From Gymnopilus junonius (Eukaryota; Basidiomycota; Agaricomycetes; Agaricales; Galerinaceae), in contig JADNYJ010000081.1 in the NCBI GenBank assembly GCA_015501075.1, positions 62,001 through 126,000 on the forward strand: 64,000 nt of DNA. The letters are read 5' to 3'. The notes under the pieces are model-generated. The model made no database searches. It was given only the letters and a program-made list of their open reading frames with translations, and had not been told where the DNA came from. This document shows, piece after piece, positions 19,700 to 31,746 of this stretch. The translations under genes were made by a program, and so were the position numbers. Numbering within the stretch: the first letter of the stretch is position 1; every line of letters starts with the position of its first letter.

Positions 19700-22600
19700 A
19701 TCTTAAAATTTAGCAGACTCGACTGCCTCTGCCCATGTCCCATGTGAAAATTCGTGGACGGATGAGGTCTCTTTGCCAGAATGGGTATCTATGCACAAAA
19801 CGGTTAAAGCGTGCTTTCTCGAAAGAATTTCTGGACTTCGGAAATATTTCCCGCTGGTTTATTGGTTACTAACGAGGACCGACTTATTCTCAGCAGGTTC
19901 TAAAGCAGCTCCACAATATCAGAAGACATATCTACATTCAAATACGAGGAGACAAAGTTCGGGACGGATCCGTCTATAAGGTGCAAAATAGCATTAGATC
20001 AAGGCCCTTTCACCATTGAAATTTTTGAATTTAGGAAGCCTGGACGTATTTACGTGACTAGACACCAGCTACCGGGACTTTGGAGTGTCAGAAAATTTCT
20101 TCTCATTTCGCGTATTCTAGCCAGGACAAAACCAGGAGGCGAACGTTATCAGGAACCGTGAGAACTAAGCTCAACACGCGACTAGCACGACGCAAACACC
20201 AGGTCCGTTCTTCTTCCCCAACTTCCATGTCGCTGAGCGATCTCCTGTATTTTGTGGACTGCGTACTCTCATCTCTTTCTCAACCCAGGAACCTTGTTGA
20301 ACAAAGTGACATCGCGCCCTTGAGTATGGTAAATTCGTATTCATGTTCATTTGATCCTTTCCTTCACAGCTGACTTACCACTGCAGACTCCAATGCAACT
20401 ACGGATCTCTTGTAGCTCGTCGATCTACGCAGTCCGACAACAAAAGACGTGCTGGCTCCAGGTGCTGGTCCATTGCTGCACGCGGAAAGACAATATGAGA
20501 AGTTTTACACGTTAGGATGTCGGGGGCGATTTATGTACGTTTTCTACTCTTAGTTAAAATGCATGGTCACACGGAGTCATTGACACGCTCTCTTATCGTA
20601 GCTCTGAGACGACCTTTCTGAAATTCCTATCGCGGTCGTACCTCTGGGCATTCCTTACTGCCACCAGCGCATGATCCGATCCCCATCCTCGTTGAAGGAG
20701 CTTTTCCCTCAAGAGTGACTATTTGAACTTCGGGTGGACTTCAGCTCTGGCTTGAACTGCTCAATCCCAGCTAATTGGCCTCGTCGTTTCTCGGTATGTT
20801 CCCTCCAGTGCTCCTCTTTTCAGTAGAAGTTGACTATAAATTTCTTTAATTTTATGCGGACATTCCAGCCACTTCCAAGGGAGATCAAGCATTTGAGTTC
20901 GGCGCCGACTCTCCAGAACGGCGCTACTTAAGTATAATACCCTGTTGCTCTTTCCGCCTTATGCTGACCGTTTTACCTAGGCATAAGTTTCGCATCGGTT
21001 TCTTTCGAAAAGGCTGCAGTACTGAATATGGAGACGACGGCAACGACAGGAGAGAGCTGCTTCAGCTTATCCCTATCGCGAGGAAGTCTTGTGCTGTGGA
21101 CTTCAACTAAGGTAAGGTATTCCTTAATTCTCAATGTTTGCCACGTCATTAACTCGGTTTATTATTTTATTATCAAGAATGAAGTCATCCTAAATATCTC
21201 CTTTGTAGTGCTGGCGATCGCGACACACAACACAGTATGTTGGTCAATTTACCTTTCAATTTTATTCTGATATAACCCTTTCCACCAGCTTTGAGCGGCC
21301 GAAAACCTCTTTTGACGGATCTTCAAGACGTGACGTCCTCGGCGGTGAAGGTTTAGCCTGACAAGCTGGTCATTAACATGGTGGAATTGAAGGAATGCGA
21401 GGATGGAAACTTTCAGTGCTAATCTACATGCATGACTCAAGTCGACGTCATCCTGGGTCATCCCAGCTTCCAACTTTGTTATGGACGGCTCCGACTTCAG
21501 GCCTCAAAAGTTACGAGCCACACCCATTTCACCGGCTGCACTGAAGAGCCTTCAGTGATTGAGGAGTGAATTTCCTGCGCCAAAATTTGTTCTCACTCAC
21601 TAGTACGTGCTCCATTACTCATTGCAGAATATTGTCGACGTAGCTACCGTGATCACGGGGAAAATGTTAGACTACTGATTTTAATGGACTACTTACACAT
21701 GTATTTCGTAAATAGTACGTGCTGCCCAGTGCCTATCTAGAGCCTAAAGTGTTGAATAGATGGAGGTGGAAAGCAAGGACGCAAAAAAAGCTTGAAAAAG
21801 CATTATTTAACACCGTGAGAATAATCTTCGTTCAACGTGCAGCCCGTTCACCAACGTTCACCCAACGTTCACCTTTATCGATCTCATTCTTCACCATACC
21901 TTTCTTCAATGTTCCGCCTGCTGTGGGCCTTATACATTGAACGCACCTCGTAGTACACGAGCAGCTCTGTTCAGGAACATCCATGAAGACCATTGAGGTG
22001 TGTTTCTGCCTTGTCTGATCATTCGTCTTCCCCACATCTTATTTTCGTCTTTAGCGAAATTACAGCACATTTACAGCCGGTACACGTATCCATGCAGCTG
22101 CACCCTCTCATGGCCTCTGTAGCTTTCAACTCGTTCTTCAGAGGCCGAATACGCGAAGTTTTACGTATCAGGGAGGGATAGAGGGATCCGAGACTATGTA
22201 CGTTTGCAATGTGTGTTTCTGTCATAAGAGTTACTAATCGTTTGTCGTATTCTACCTAAGTTTCTTTGTCAATTGCATCTTTGGGCTTCTCCCTCGCTTC
22301 CGCTTCCATGTCCCGGTTCTAAACCATTTTCGGAGTCGAGGGAGGTGTATATCTTGGAAGACTGCGTCCGGAGTCAATTACCGTGTTTTCAGGTGTGCGT
22401 TCTTATCACTGTCCATCTTCTCAATGCATTTGGGTCTAATTCTATTTTTTCCTATGCAGAAGACCCTCCAGGCAACATCTGAACTAAATTCATTCCTAGC
22501 TGTCGGAATTTAGGTGTATAATGGCCCTTTCCCGTCTCTTCTGTTCTACGCTGATCTTTCTTTGTATACGTTAGAACTTTCTCTAGCTATCACATCGCTC

Positions 22601-23280
22601 AGTACATTCAACTTAACCATGAAGATAATGACGGCGAGGATGGCGAGGAATACCTGTGCTGGAGAGACTAAACCAAAGTATGTGATTCAACATGATCCTT
22701 CGTCACCACGTCATTGAATTTACTCTCCTTAGCAACTTGCGTCGACTTTTATTTCAACTCTTCAAAACTGCATGCAATGGTGCCTCCAGTCGGACCTATA
22801 CCTCTTCTTTCTCAAGTCCAATGCCGTGCGTCTATCACAGCATCATGTTTCCTATCTTCAAGCCCATTTCCGCCTGTGCCACTCCATATTGCCCGCGATA
22901 CTTGGTCCCGACGGCAGCTCTGTCTGACTAGATGGCGTAATCAGCTTCCCGCACCCGGGTTACACAGTCACCATCTATCTTTGAAAGTCGATCTTTGGTG
23001 ACAACTACCGGCTCGCAGCGAGCTCTATGGATGGTGCTTGATGCCGGTGAAGGATTGCAGTGTTGCTTCTCCCTCTTCTCCATCTCTCAGGCCCAGCTCA
23101 CGTGGGAGTACGAGGTCGAGGGCGACTACTACTTCCACAAATCGGACTGGATCCTCAGGCACCTCCTCCCACGTATCCACCTTGTCAGTTTCGCCCTCTG
23201 CAAACAGGTCCGTCTCCACGCAGTACAGTGCGACGGATAGGACGGAGATGATTACGTCATTCAAAACTGGCTCTAGTGGC
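19700..23280. other. Large unrecognised region
   Basis: Many short frames, none longer than about 100 codons, and no domain, TIR pair with target duplication, LTR or tRNA-like structure that I could support. CT-rich tracts followed by AG resemble intron ends, so this may be eroded genic sequence. Confidence 0.35.
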
Positions 23281-23287
23281 TTGTCCA

Positions 23288-24475
23288 TGGTTCCACCATT
23301 TCCAACACGCCTCCCTGAGACTCTGAAGCCCTCAAATGAACCCTCTCCTCTCCTCTTCACCGCCGTGACATGTCCACGTCTGCGCTGTCGCTGCCGATGC
23401 CGAATCTATGTGATGACCTAACGACAACACTGTTACGCTGGATAGCCATTAATCTCGGAAGAGATGAACCTACGCCTGCTGGTTCTTGATCCAGGAGGGT
23501 CTCTACGGCGAGTTAGATTGTCGATTGTTTGATTTGGGGGACTGCAGGAGGTCGGCGAGGGTGGGAGTGGGTATGACGTTGGCGCAATTTTCATTGGACC
23601 AGGCGAACAGGGGAGGGCTGGGAGTCCTCAGGGAAGTTTTTGGCGCGAGTACAACGACCTTGGATGAGCTAGGAGTGTCAAGTACGAGTCCCGTGGGGAC
23701 TGGAGCTGTAGCTGTTGATGGTCGTGGGAAGGAATTGTGATGAGTTCGAGCTGGGATTGTGGGAGTGATTCGAACCGGGATTGAGGGAATACCTACAATG
23801 TTGAGAGCCCTGAATAAGGTTCGTCATTTTCTCTCTTTGCTCTCTTTCCTTTTATTTTTTTTCTGGATTCTGATCGTTCTTCTCGACTCTTTCCAGACCT
23901 ACGTAATTTCTGTAGACTCCACAGCGAAAAGAGTTAAATTCGACCTCTTCTCTGCGTACGCACGCATGTGGGTTCCCGTCGGCAGCAGCAACCTCACCTC
24001 TTCAGTCGTTGCTGGCACCTCGGCAGCGCAGCGGCAGCAACAGCCTGCTTGTGCTTAAATTCAGTGTTCCCGTCATGCCTCTCTGATGTGGAGAACGTGT
24101 TTGGAGCTTTTAGAGGCTGGCTGTCAACCTTGGAAGGGTGGATATACGAAATCTGGATGATTGTCAGTCTTTTTTACCTTGGTTCTTATTTATCATCATT
24201 TTCTAACGTGTTGTACAGATCCCAATTCCCAGCGAACACTTCAACCTTTCCTCAAACGACCTATGCGCCCTCTCAATCTCGTCTCACTCGTAAATACAGT
24301 CCAGTGTCCATACCATCAATTTCATTACCACTTCCGCGTTCAAATGTAATGGAACAGACGATCTGAGCTTGTACGACGCGAGTTGAACGTCTCGCTGGGC
24401 TCAGCTCCGCACCACCCCTTCCAACCTCCAAGTCCACCACCTCCAATGTACCGCCTTCAATCCCTCAAACTCACC
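23288..24475 (+). repeat. Dispersed duplication, copy A
   Basis: Three blocks match copy B at 30003-30540 in the same order: the block with TGACATGTCCACGTCTGC (about 23288-23410), the block with TATTTATCATCATTTTCTAA and TTGTACAG (about 24112-24300), and a block of AGTCCACCACCTCCAAT type (about 24380-24475). Copy A carries about 700 bp extra between blocks one and two. Block two looks like an exon-intron-exon junction (GTCAGT ... TTGTACAG) leading into IPIPSEHFNLSSNDLCAL, so both copies seem to be remnants of one gene family that I cannot name. Confidence 0.6.
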
Positions 24476-24627
24476 AGACCCGCAAAGGGTGGTCAGGATG
24501 CTTATGAAGAAAAGACCAATGAAATGTCGGAGTTTAAATTTCTCTCTGAGTCACCACGAAGCATGTTATCGATTCCATCTTCCCACTATACTGCCTTCTC
24601 TATCTCGCACTGACCTCGTCTTCAACC

Positions 24628-26653
24628 ATGTCCCAGCTGCCTATTTTACCAGACACAAACCCCTCGCGAGCGGTATTGGACTCGTTTAGGATATCTATTG
24701 CTAAACGTCTCTCCGAGACCCTTCCTCTGACTCTTGAACAAGCTTTTGCCGGTGTAGACTATGGAAAGAAAGGAGAGGATTTCACGGTCGCGTTGCCTCG
24801 ATTCCGACTACCCGGGAAGGTAGCGGAGATTGCAGCAACGGTCCTCGAAGGGGTGAGTCGTCTTTTCTTTTCAGCCCCCAATTCCTGCTCCTAAACCAAA
24901 TTTCGATGCAGTTCCAACCGGACGAATGGATCGAGTCCATCGTTATTGACAGATCTTTCCTTCACTTCCGAGTCAATACTACAAACATGATTTTCCAAGT
25001 TCTCAACCAAGTGGACGCTCTCACCCATCTTACACCCTCTGGACAGCCCGAGTACGGCTCCAACAATTTTGGGAAGGGAAAAAGAGTCGTCATCGAGTAC
25101 TCCTCGCCCAACATCGTCAAAGAATTCCACCTTGGCCACTTACGGAGCACCATCATTGGTGCCTTCCTCGCTAACTTGTACAAGGCCTGTGGGTGGGAGG
25201 TCATCTCGATGAACTACCTCGGCGACTGGGGAACTCAGATAAATTTGCCTCCTTCTCATTATCTCCTTGGCTTCTTATCACCGCAATCATCATTCTCAGT
25301 TTGGCATGGTCGCTACTGGCTACGAGAAATACGGCTCCCAAGCAGAGTTCGACCAAGACCCGATCATGCACCTGTACAACGTCTACGTCAAAGTCACCAA
25401 AGATCTGGAGACCGACCCAAAGGTAAAAGTCGAGGCCGCGAGGTGGTTCAAGCGAATGGAGGATGGCGACGAGGATGTGCTCAAGAAATGGCGCGGCTGG
25501 CGAGAGACAAGCCTGGAGAAGTACCAGGAGGCGTACGATCAGCTCAATATCAAGTTTGATGTATACACTGGCGAAAGCAACGTCAGCAAGGAGTCGATGG
25601 ACAAGGCCTTCGCGCAGCTTGAGGACATGGGGCTCATCTCCGACAGAGACTTCGCCAAGGAGGTCGATCTGAACAAGTGGAATCTTAAGGCGCCAATCGT
25701 TCGCAAGACAGGTGCGTGATCAGCACTTCAGTCTCATACCTTAACTGTCGCTAATAGTTACTACCTACCCAGACGGAACTTCTACATACCTGACGCGTGA
25801 CATCGGTGGAGCGATTGAGCGCTACGAGCAATATAAATTTGATAAAATGATCTACGTTGTCGGCGCTGCACAAGACTTCCACCTCGCCCAAGTCTTCAAA
25901 GTCCTCGAGCGCATGGGCTTCCCTTGGGCCAAAAACCTCCTACACATCAACTACGGGATGGTTCAAGGAATGAGCACCCGAAAAGGGACCGCAGTCTTCC
26001 TCGACCAGATCATCAAGAAGGCAGGCAACGTTATGCATGAGCAAATGAAGAAGAACAATGAAAAATATGCGGTTATTCAGGATCCGCAGGCGACAAGTTT
26101 GGAGATCGGGATTACAGGCATTAAGATTCAAGATATGGCTGCTAAACGGTTCGTTTCAATTCTCCTTTCCTCGCCTTCTCTTTCTGATTTTGTTGTTAAC
26201 GGCCTTTACGGTTCCTCCAGAATCAACGACTACACCTTCAACTGGGACCGTATGTTGTCCTTTGAAGGTGATACCGGGCCCTACCTCCATACGCCCACTC
26301 CCTGACTTGCCTCCATCGGGCGCAAGAACCCACAACTCCTGCCCCTCCCGCCCACATCGCAGATTGCCACGCACACCCTTGCTCAATACCCAAATGCGCG
26401 CGAGATCGCATTCCTTCTGGGCACCTACCCTGATGTTGTCAACGTCGCGCTGAAGACACACGAACCCAGCGGGGTGGTGACGTTTGCGTTCAAGTTGGCG
26501 CATGCGATTTCGACGGCGTGGGACAGGGTTATTGTTAAGGGCGAAGAGGATGTGGAGAAGGCAAGTGCGAAGATGTTTCTATATGAGTGTGCGAAAGAGG
26601 TTTTGGCGGCTGCCATGCATCTATTGAGCATCAGACCTTTAGAGAGGATGTGA
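24628..26653 (+). pseudogene. Arginyl-tRNA synthetase, damaged
   Basis: Class I ArgRS charges tRNA-Arg. Exons are 24628-24852, 24912-25238, 25300-25711, 25773-26148 and 26221-26653. Exon 2 has the HIGH-type signature in [19 protein letters not shown]; exon 3 has [20 protein letters not shown]; exon 4 has GAAQDFHLAQVFKVLERMGF and the KMSKS-equivalent loop MSTRKGT; exon 5 has FEGDTGPYL and a C-terminal anticodon-binding domain ending RPLERM. Two defects are visible. The intron after GDWGTQ begins ATAAAT rather than GTAAAT, with no other GT nearby. In exon 5 a one-base loss just after GPYL and a one-base gain 14 bp later shift the expected Q-Y-A-H-S-R to HTPTP and a TGA, after which the original frame resumes. 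Length is otherwise complete (about 600 residues). Confidence 0.85.
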
Positions 26654-27240
26654 ACGTATTATGCATTACAAAACGAATATGTTTTTAAGTCGCTCGTATT
26701 GGATAGAATGGTTACTTGTTCGTTGTCCTACGCCAATCATCGCTCCTCTGGCCTGCACCAACATTCATATTTAATATTCGGCACCGAATCTCTATTGGAA
26801 CGCCGCCACACGCCAATGCTGGGCATTTGTTTTGTCAACTTCAATTGTGCCCCTTGCCTCTGGCCGCCGGCGCCAATCTCCATCGTCGTGCATGGTCGTC
26901 TTCTCGTATACTTCGAATTTGATATATATATATATAAACTAGGTGTTAATTTCCATTTCCTTAATTTGTTATTGTCTAAACCATTATTGTTGTCATCAGT
27001 AGTAGGGTCTTCACTGTACCCACATGCCACAGTTTCGGCTCTACTTTCGAGAACTCGCACGCTGGGAGGATTTAATTCACGGCTGGTGGAGGCATGGGAC
27101 TCCAACAAATCAAGTAGAGATGAAACAGTACTGATTAGCATAGACCCAGATGCTTAATATATATTAATTACAAGTTCCTCGCCATGAAATTCCTTCTCAC
27201 GCTCTCTTGATCCGGGTCGCTGTCATATCAGTCCAGCAAT

Positions 27241-28848
27241 ATGCCTCCACCAATAGCTAGATTGGATAGGGACGTCCTATGGCTGATTTTTTCCCTAAAC
27301 GCTGACATGTTTAGTCCACTGGAGTACGATTGGGAGGAAAACGAGAACGTTACTGGACAATTAGCTCTGGACACCACCCTAATCTCTTCGCGCGTGTGCG
27401 GGTCGTGGAGGGATATTCTCTTAAATTCGCCATCGATTTGGGGAAAGATTATACGGCTCGACAGACTGTACCAGCTCGAAAAACATGGACGAGAAGAGAT
27501 TTTGAAGCGAACCGCGGATGCGCCTCTATACATCCTAGGGTTCGTGCCATTCACTTACGACGAGTTTGGCAGTACATTTTTCAAACCACTTCTCAACAAC
27601 AATTGGCCGAGAATCCGAAGAGTACATATCAGGATCGACCATGCCAGTGAGGAATTCCCGAATTTGTGTCTATTCCCCGCACCTTCCTTGGTGTCGTTCA
27701 ATGTACACATCAACTGCATCTATTTTCAGCCTTTTTCGGAATCTGACGTCCTCTTCTCGAAGGATGCTCCCTTACTTCAAGAGTTAGGAATCCATTCATC
27801 TGATTTCTTTCTCAATCTTCGGGTGCCTTGGATTACTCACCTTCGTGTTCTCAAGTTGAATACTCCAGATGTGGACCCGCTTGAAATCTTCAATGCCATC
27901 AGGAAAATGCCCCTCCTCCAGGAGCTCAACCTCGCTGATATACCAGGTCATTCAGATCTAAAATCTCTGGATTCAGAAGCTATCATCCTCCCTCACCTGA
28001 TCAATCTCCGCGTCCATGGCGATTTCGAATTGGCTGCTGCTCTCACGCGTGCAATAAAGCCCGCAGCACCTTGTTCACTATCCTTCGACTCGACAATAAC
28101 CCAGGACTCTGTCAATCTGGCAGATATCACTGCGCTATTAGCTCGTTATGGGGAGCCCTACTTTGCCTTCTGGAAGGAGCCATCCTTGAGTATCACTTTA
28201 ACTGATGACTCTTTCTTATTTGCAGTCCCACAGGTTGGCGAACTACGACAGCTTCCTCCTGGAGCGGCCCATAATTCCGGACCTGGAATTCCACCTGAAT
28301 TTCGCATTCGCCTCACGTCGTCGACCCCAGTCTTTGAGGACAGCAACCCATTTATTGCAATGTTCTTGAAGTATGATCTGTCCGCTGTTAGGGTTCTCAA
28401 TCTCGGATTGGATGACTCGATACCTTTCACGAACATAAATCCCTTGCTTCAATTTCTTTCAAGGGTGGAGGTATTACAAATCAGCCCAATTGGCCTCCTC
28501 TCGCTCGTGCAGAGGATGGATTCATGGGTTGAAATGGATCCTGCTTCAACCATTCATGCATCTCTGCCCAACTTGCACACCCTACAATTTCGGTTATTTA
28601 ATTTCAACAAACGCTCGCTCGGACTTCGACTTCTAGACTTTTATCAGTTTAGAAAGGATCATCGTCTCTCCCTTCCAATTTTGGACCTTGGAAAGAACCC
28701 GATGGCGGCCGACTTTGCATTTTTGGAGGCGATGACTGGGTTGAGAGTTGTATGGGAAGTAAATGGAAAGCAGTCAGAGTACATGTGCGGCTCTGGGAAT
28801 TGGTGGAAGCTCAGGTTCAGATCCTTGATGATAAAGATACATGGTTAA
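27241..28848 (+). CDS. F-box/LRR-like protein, intact single exon
   Basis: A 535-codon uninterrupted frame. The N-terminus PPIARLDRDVLWLIFSLNAD matches the F-box start pattern of agaric F-box proteins, followed by SRVCGSWRDILLNSPSIWGK, the usual W-R-x-I-x-L-x-x-P-x-L-W motif. The rest has irregular leucine-rich segments (LRVLKLNTPDVDP, LLQELNLADIP), as expected for substrate recognition. F-box proteins link substrates to SCF ubiquitin ligases through Skp1. It ends with ILDLGKNPMAADFAFLEAM and a TAA at 28848. It is the only full-length F-box gene in the window without a frame break. Confidence 0.8.
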   Translation: MPPPIARLDRDVLWLIFSLNADMFSPLEYDWEENENVTGQLALDTTLISSRVCGSWRDILLNSPSIWGKIIRLDRLYQLEKHGREEILKRTADAPLYILGFVPFTYDEFGSTFFKPLLNNNWPRIRRVHIRIDHASEEFPNLCLFPAPSLVSFNVHINCIYFQPFSESDVLFSKDAPLLQELGIHSSDFFLNLRVPWITHLRVLKLNTPDVDPLEIFNAIRKMPLLQELNLADIPGHSDLKSLDSEAIILPHLINLRVHGDFELAAALTRAIKPAAPCSLSFDSTITQDSVNLADITALLARYGEPYFAFWKEPSLSITLTDDSFLFAVPQVGELRQLPPGAAHNSGPGIPPEFRIRLTSSTPVFEDSNPFIAMFLKYDLSAVRVLNLGLDDSIPFTNINPLLQFLSRVEVLQISPIGLLSLVQRMDSWVEMDPASTIHASLPNLHTLQFRLFNFNKRSLGLRLLDFYQFRKDHRLSLPILDLGKNPMAADFAFLEAMTGLRVVWEVNGKQSEYMCGSGNWWKLRFRSLMIKIHG

Positions 28849-28849
28849 T

Positions 28850-30000
28850 TGGTCAAGCCGTAGTAGGGAACAATGTGCCTAGATCAAATTTGCCTTCGAT
28901 TATTGTAAACGCGCCCTGACGCTCATCTTCGAATAGCGATAATGAACTTGAAATCCCTCGATTGTGCGGGGAGGTAGAGTAATTAGACGCTATATAGAAA
29001 ACAAGGAGAAAGAAATCAAGCCAATATGATTACTTTATCTCTTTCAAGGAACGGGTATCGACAAACCTTTGACTTGTCTGGATTTCGTCATACTCTAGCC
29101 GGGCTGGGTATTGAGAAGTACTCATCAGGCCCCAGGGTTTAACAGTCCAGGCTGTTGAAAACCCGGAAGAAAAACAGGATGGTAATGAAACAGAATAATT
29201 CTCTATTCACAGAGCTGACATTAAATTCGATTCTCCCCAAAGTTTTGTATCTCCTGTCGTGCACATGAACTCATAGTTGTCGTGGCTCTCCCTCTTTCTC
29301 TTTCCAACTCCAAACTCCTTCAGTGCTCAGACATGCTGTGCATCATTGTCACTGACCATGTTGCGAAGACTTCATCACCACTGGCTATGTTCCCTCCAAA
29401 CACTGTGCTGCGGACTTGACCAAGTTATGGCATAGCTGCGGATGGTGAATTCTTTCTCCCGCCCGTCATCATGACCGTACGTCTGCCAGCTTCTCTAAAT
29501 TCTCCCTCCATTCTGACCTGACTACATCCAATCTACAGACGCTCCCTTTTCCACTCGATTGCTCTGAGGTCCTGTGCCCACCGACAGGTGCATGAACTAT
29601 TTGTCGCAACCGCCATCCGATTCCCAGCCGGTTCACTCCTAACTCGCCATTGGAAGAGACGAGCAGGAGAGGTCAGGAACGGGTAGGAAGGTCTTCGGTG
29701 TTCAGCATGAGGACACCTCGGGTCAGCTCGTTGTGCTGGTGGATGGAGGCTGGTGCCTGTGCTGGTGCTGGGGGCTTTAGCGGGGGCGTTAAGGGTGCCG
29801 TACTGAAGCTGTTGGCGTTACTGGCATTGTCAGTGACCCTCAACTCACCCTCAACTTCAGCCTTGATGGATACTCCATCTATCCCTGGTCGAAAATCTTG
29901 GGATCCATATGGTTGATGGGGCAGATGCCACCGCCACCACCGCCACCACCAGGAGTCTTGTCAAAAGCAGCGCTAGCGACAGTTCGAGTTCGATTTTCCC
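28850..30000. other. Unrecognised spacer
   Basis: 3' flank of the F-box gene and an unrecognised GC-rich stretch; no domain-bearing frame seen. Confidence 0.35.
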
Positions 30001-30002
30001 TC

Positions 30003-30540
30003 TATCAGTTCCACCACCTCCAACACGCCACCCTGAAACCCTGAATGAAACCCTCAAATGAACCCTCTCCTCTCTTCACCGGCGTGACATGTCCACGTCT
30101 GCACTGTCGCTGCCGCTGCCGCTGCCGAATCTATGTGATGTGTTCGAGGCTTTCTCTCGAAGGCTGGCTGGCAATTCAACCTCAGAGAGATATGCGGAAT
30201 CCGGATGATCGTCAGTCTTTTTTTTTACCTTGCTTTTTATTCATCATCATTTTCTAATGTGTTGTACAGATCCAAATTCCCAGCGAACATTTCAACCTTT
30301 CCTCAGATGACCTATTGCACCTTTGTCTCACTCATGACGAGAGTTCAGTTTCCATACCATCACTTTTAATATCACTGTCATTTTCAAATGTAATGGAACG
30401 GATGACATGAGCGTTTCGTTTCCGATATGAGTTGAACATCCCGCCGGCCTCAGCTCCCACACCGTGCCTTCTTCTTCTCAGCTCAAGCTCTAACCTCACA
30501 AGTCCACCACCTCCAATATACCGCCGTCAATTCCTCAAAA
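30003..30540 (+). repeat. Dispersed duplication, copy B
   Basis: Matches copy A (23288-24475) in three ordered blocks but lacks the extra 700 bp. It has an expanded GCTGCC run (about 30108-30126) where copy A has one fewer unit, and the same intron-like GTCAGT ... TTGTACAG followed by IQIPSEHFNLSSDDLLHL. The two copies lie about 6.5 kb apart in direct orientation, with the ArgRS and F-box genes between them. Confidence 0.6.
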
Positions 30541-30559
30541 CACACCCCCATCACCTCAC

Positions 30560-31740
30560 CTCACCTCATCTCCCCCACCTCACCCTTCTCGCACAATGAA
30601 CGTTCCCCCCCATAACAAACGCAAGTTTCAACTTGAGGAATCGGAATCGGATTCGGAAGGTTGGCCGGCCCCTTGGTTTTCCCTGGTGGGGATAGGGGTT
30701 TCTACGCACGCGCATTCCTGCGTGGATTTCGGGGCGTGGATTTCACACAGTCTCCGCCTGTCTGTCATTTTCGTGATCGAGGACGACTTGTGGTCAGTGC
30801 CAGCGACGATGCATACGGGTGGCGAGGATAGGCCACTCGCGAGGTGCGGTGTGGGTAGTGTGGATGCGGGTAGCTGCGGGTGGTGTCTGTGGTGTCAGGC
30901 TGATATGGGTGAGGGTGGGCATAGTGCAGACATCTCGCCATTCGCCACCAGCAAGAAAGAGCGGGGGGAGGTCGTTGTTGGCATTTTAGCTGGCTGATAT
31001 CAGCTCGGTTGCGCTGGTGGTGATGTTGGCATTGGCTGATGGTGATGATATTGGTGGATGTGGATGGAGATGGAGAGGTCGCTGTTACTGGTGTTGGCAT
31101 CGGTGCCGCCGCCGCCGCCGCCGCTACTAGAGCTGGAGCCACTGGTGATAGTGGTGTTCGAGGCGAAGTACAGCCTGTCAAGAGGCAGAGATGTTACCCT
31201 CTCTCAGTGCAGTGGCCAAGTCACCTTCCTGGAGATATCACAGGCCCAGTTCAACCCTCAAGTTCGACTGCTGTTCACACCTGGGTCAACGTCACCTTCG
31301 TCTTCGACTTTGCCCCTCAGCCTCAGCTTCTTTCGCGCTTAGTTCGAACTTGGACTTGGATCCAGGTCCTGCCTGGGCGAGTACTACCTCTGCTCCTAAT
31401 CGGGATTTCGGCAGAGTCTCTGGCATCCAGAAGCTAGTCGTACATACCGTCACGAGCAGTTACAGTCAATTCATTAAGCAGCGGCAGTGGCAATAGCAAG
31501 ATATATAAATGCCGCTCTTATACAAATTTGCCCGCCAGAAATGGCACTATGCTTCATAAATTATCACGAGCTCCTGCTGAATGCTTGCGTCAGTTTGAAA
31601 ATTAGATAACATTCACATTATAACTCACTTTGGAGTTGATCATCAGACTTCCGGACAATTCGAAAGATGCGCACATGAGTCGGCTGCTTGAACTGGGATT
31701 AAAAAAAGGTAAGCTAGTGTAACAAGGGATGAAGAAAAGT
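30560..31740. other. Unrecognised region with a (GCC)n microsatellite
   Basis: An ATG at 30596 opens a short polar frame (MNVPPHNKRKFQLEESESDS) directly after copy B, perhaps the first exon of the duplicated gene; no continuation could be supported. A GCC repeat lies at about 31107-31126. Confidence 0.35.
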
Positions 31741-31746
31741 GAATAA

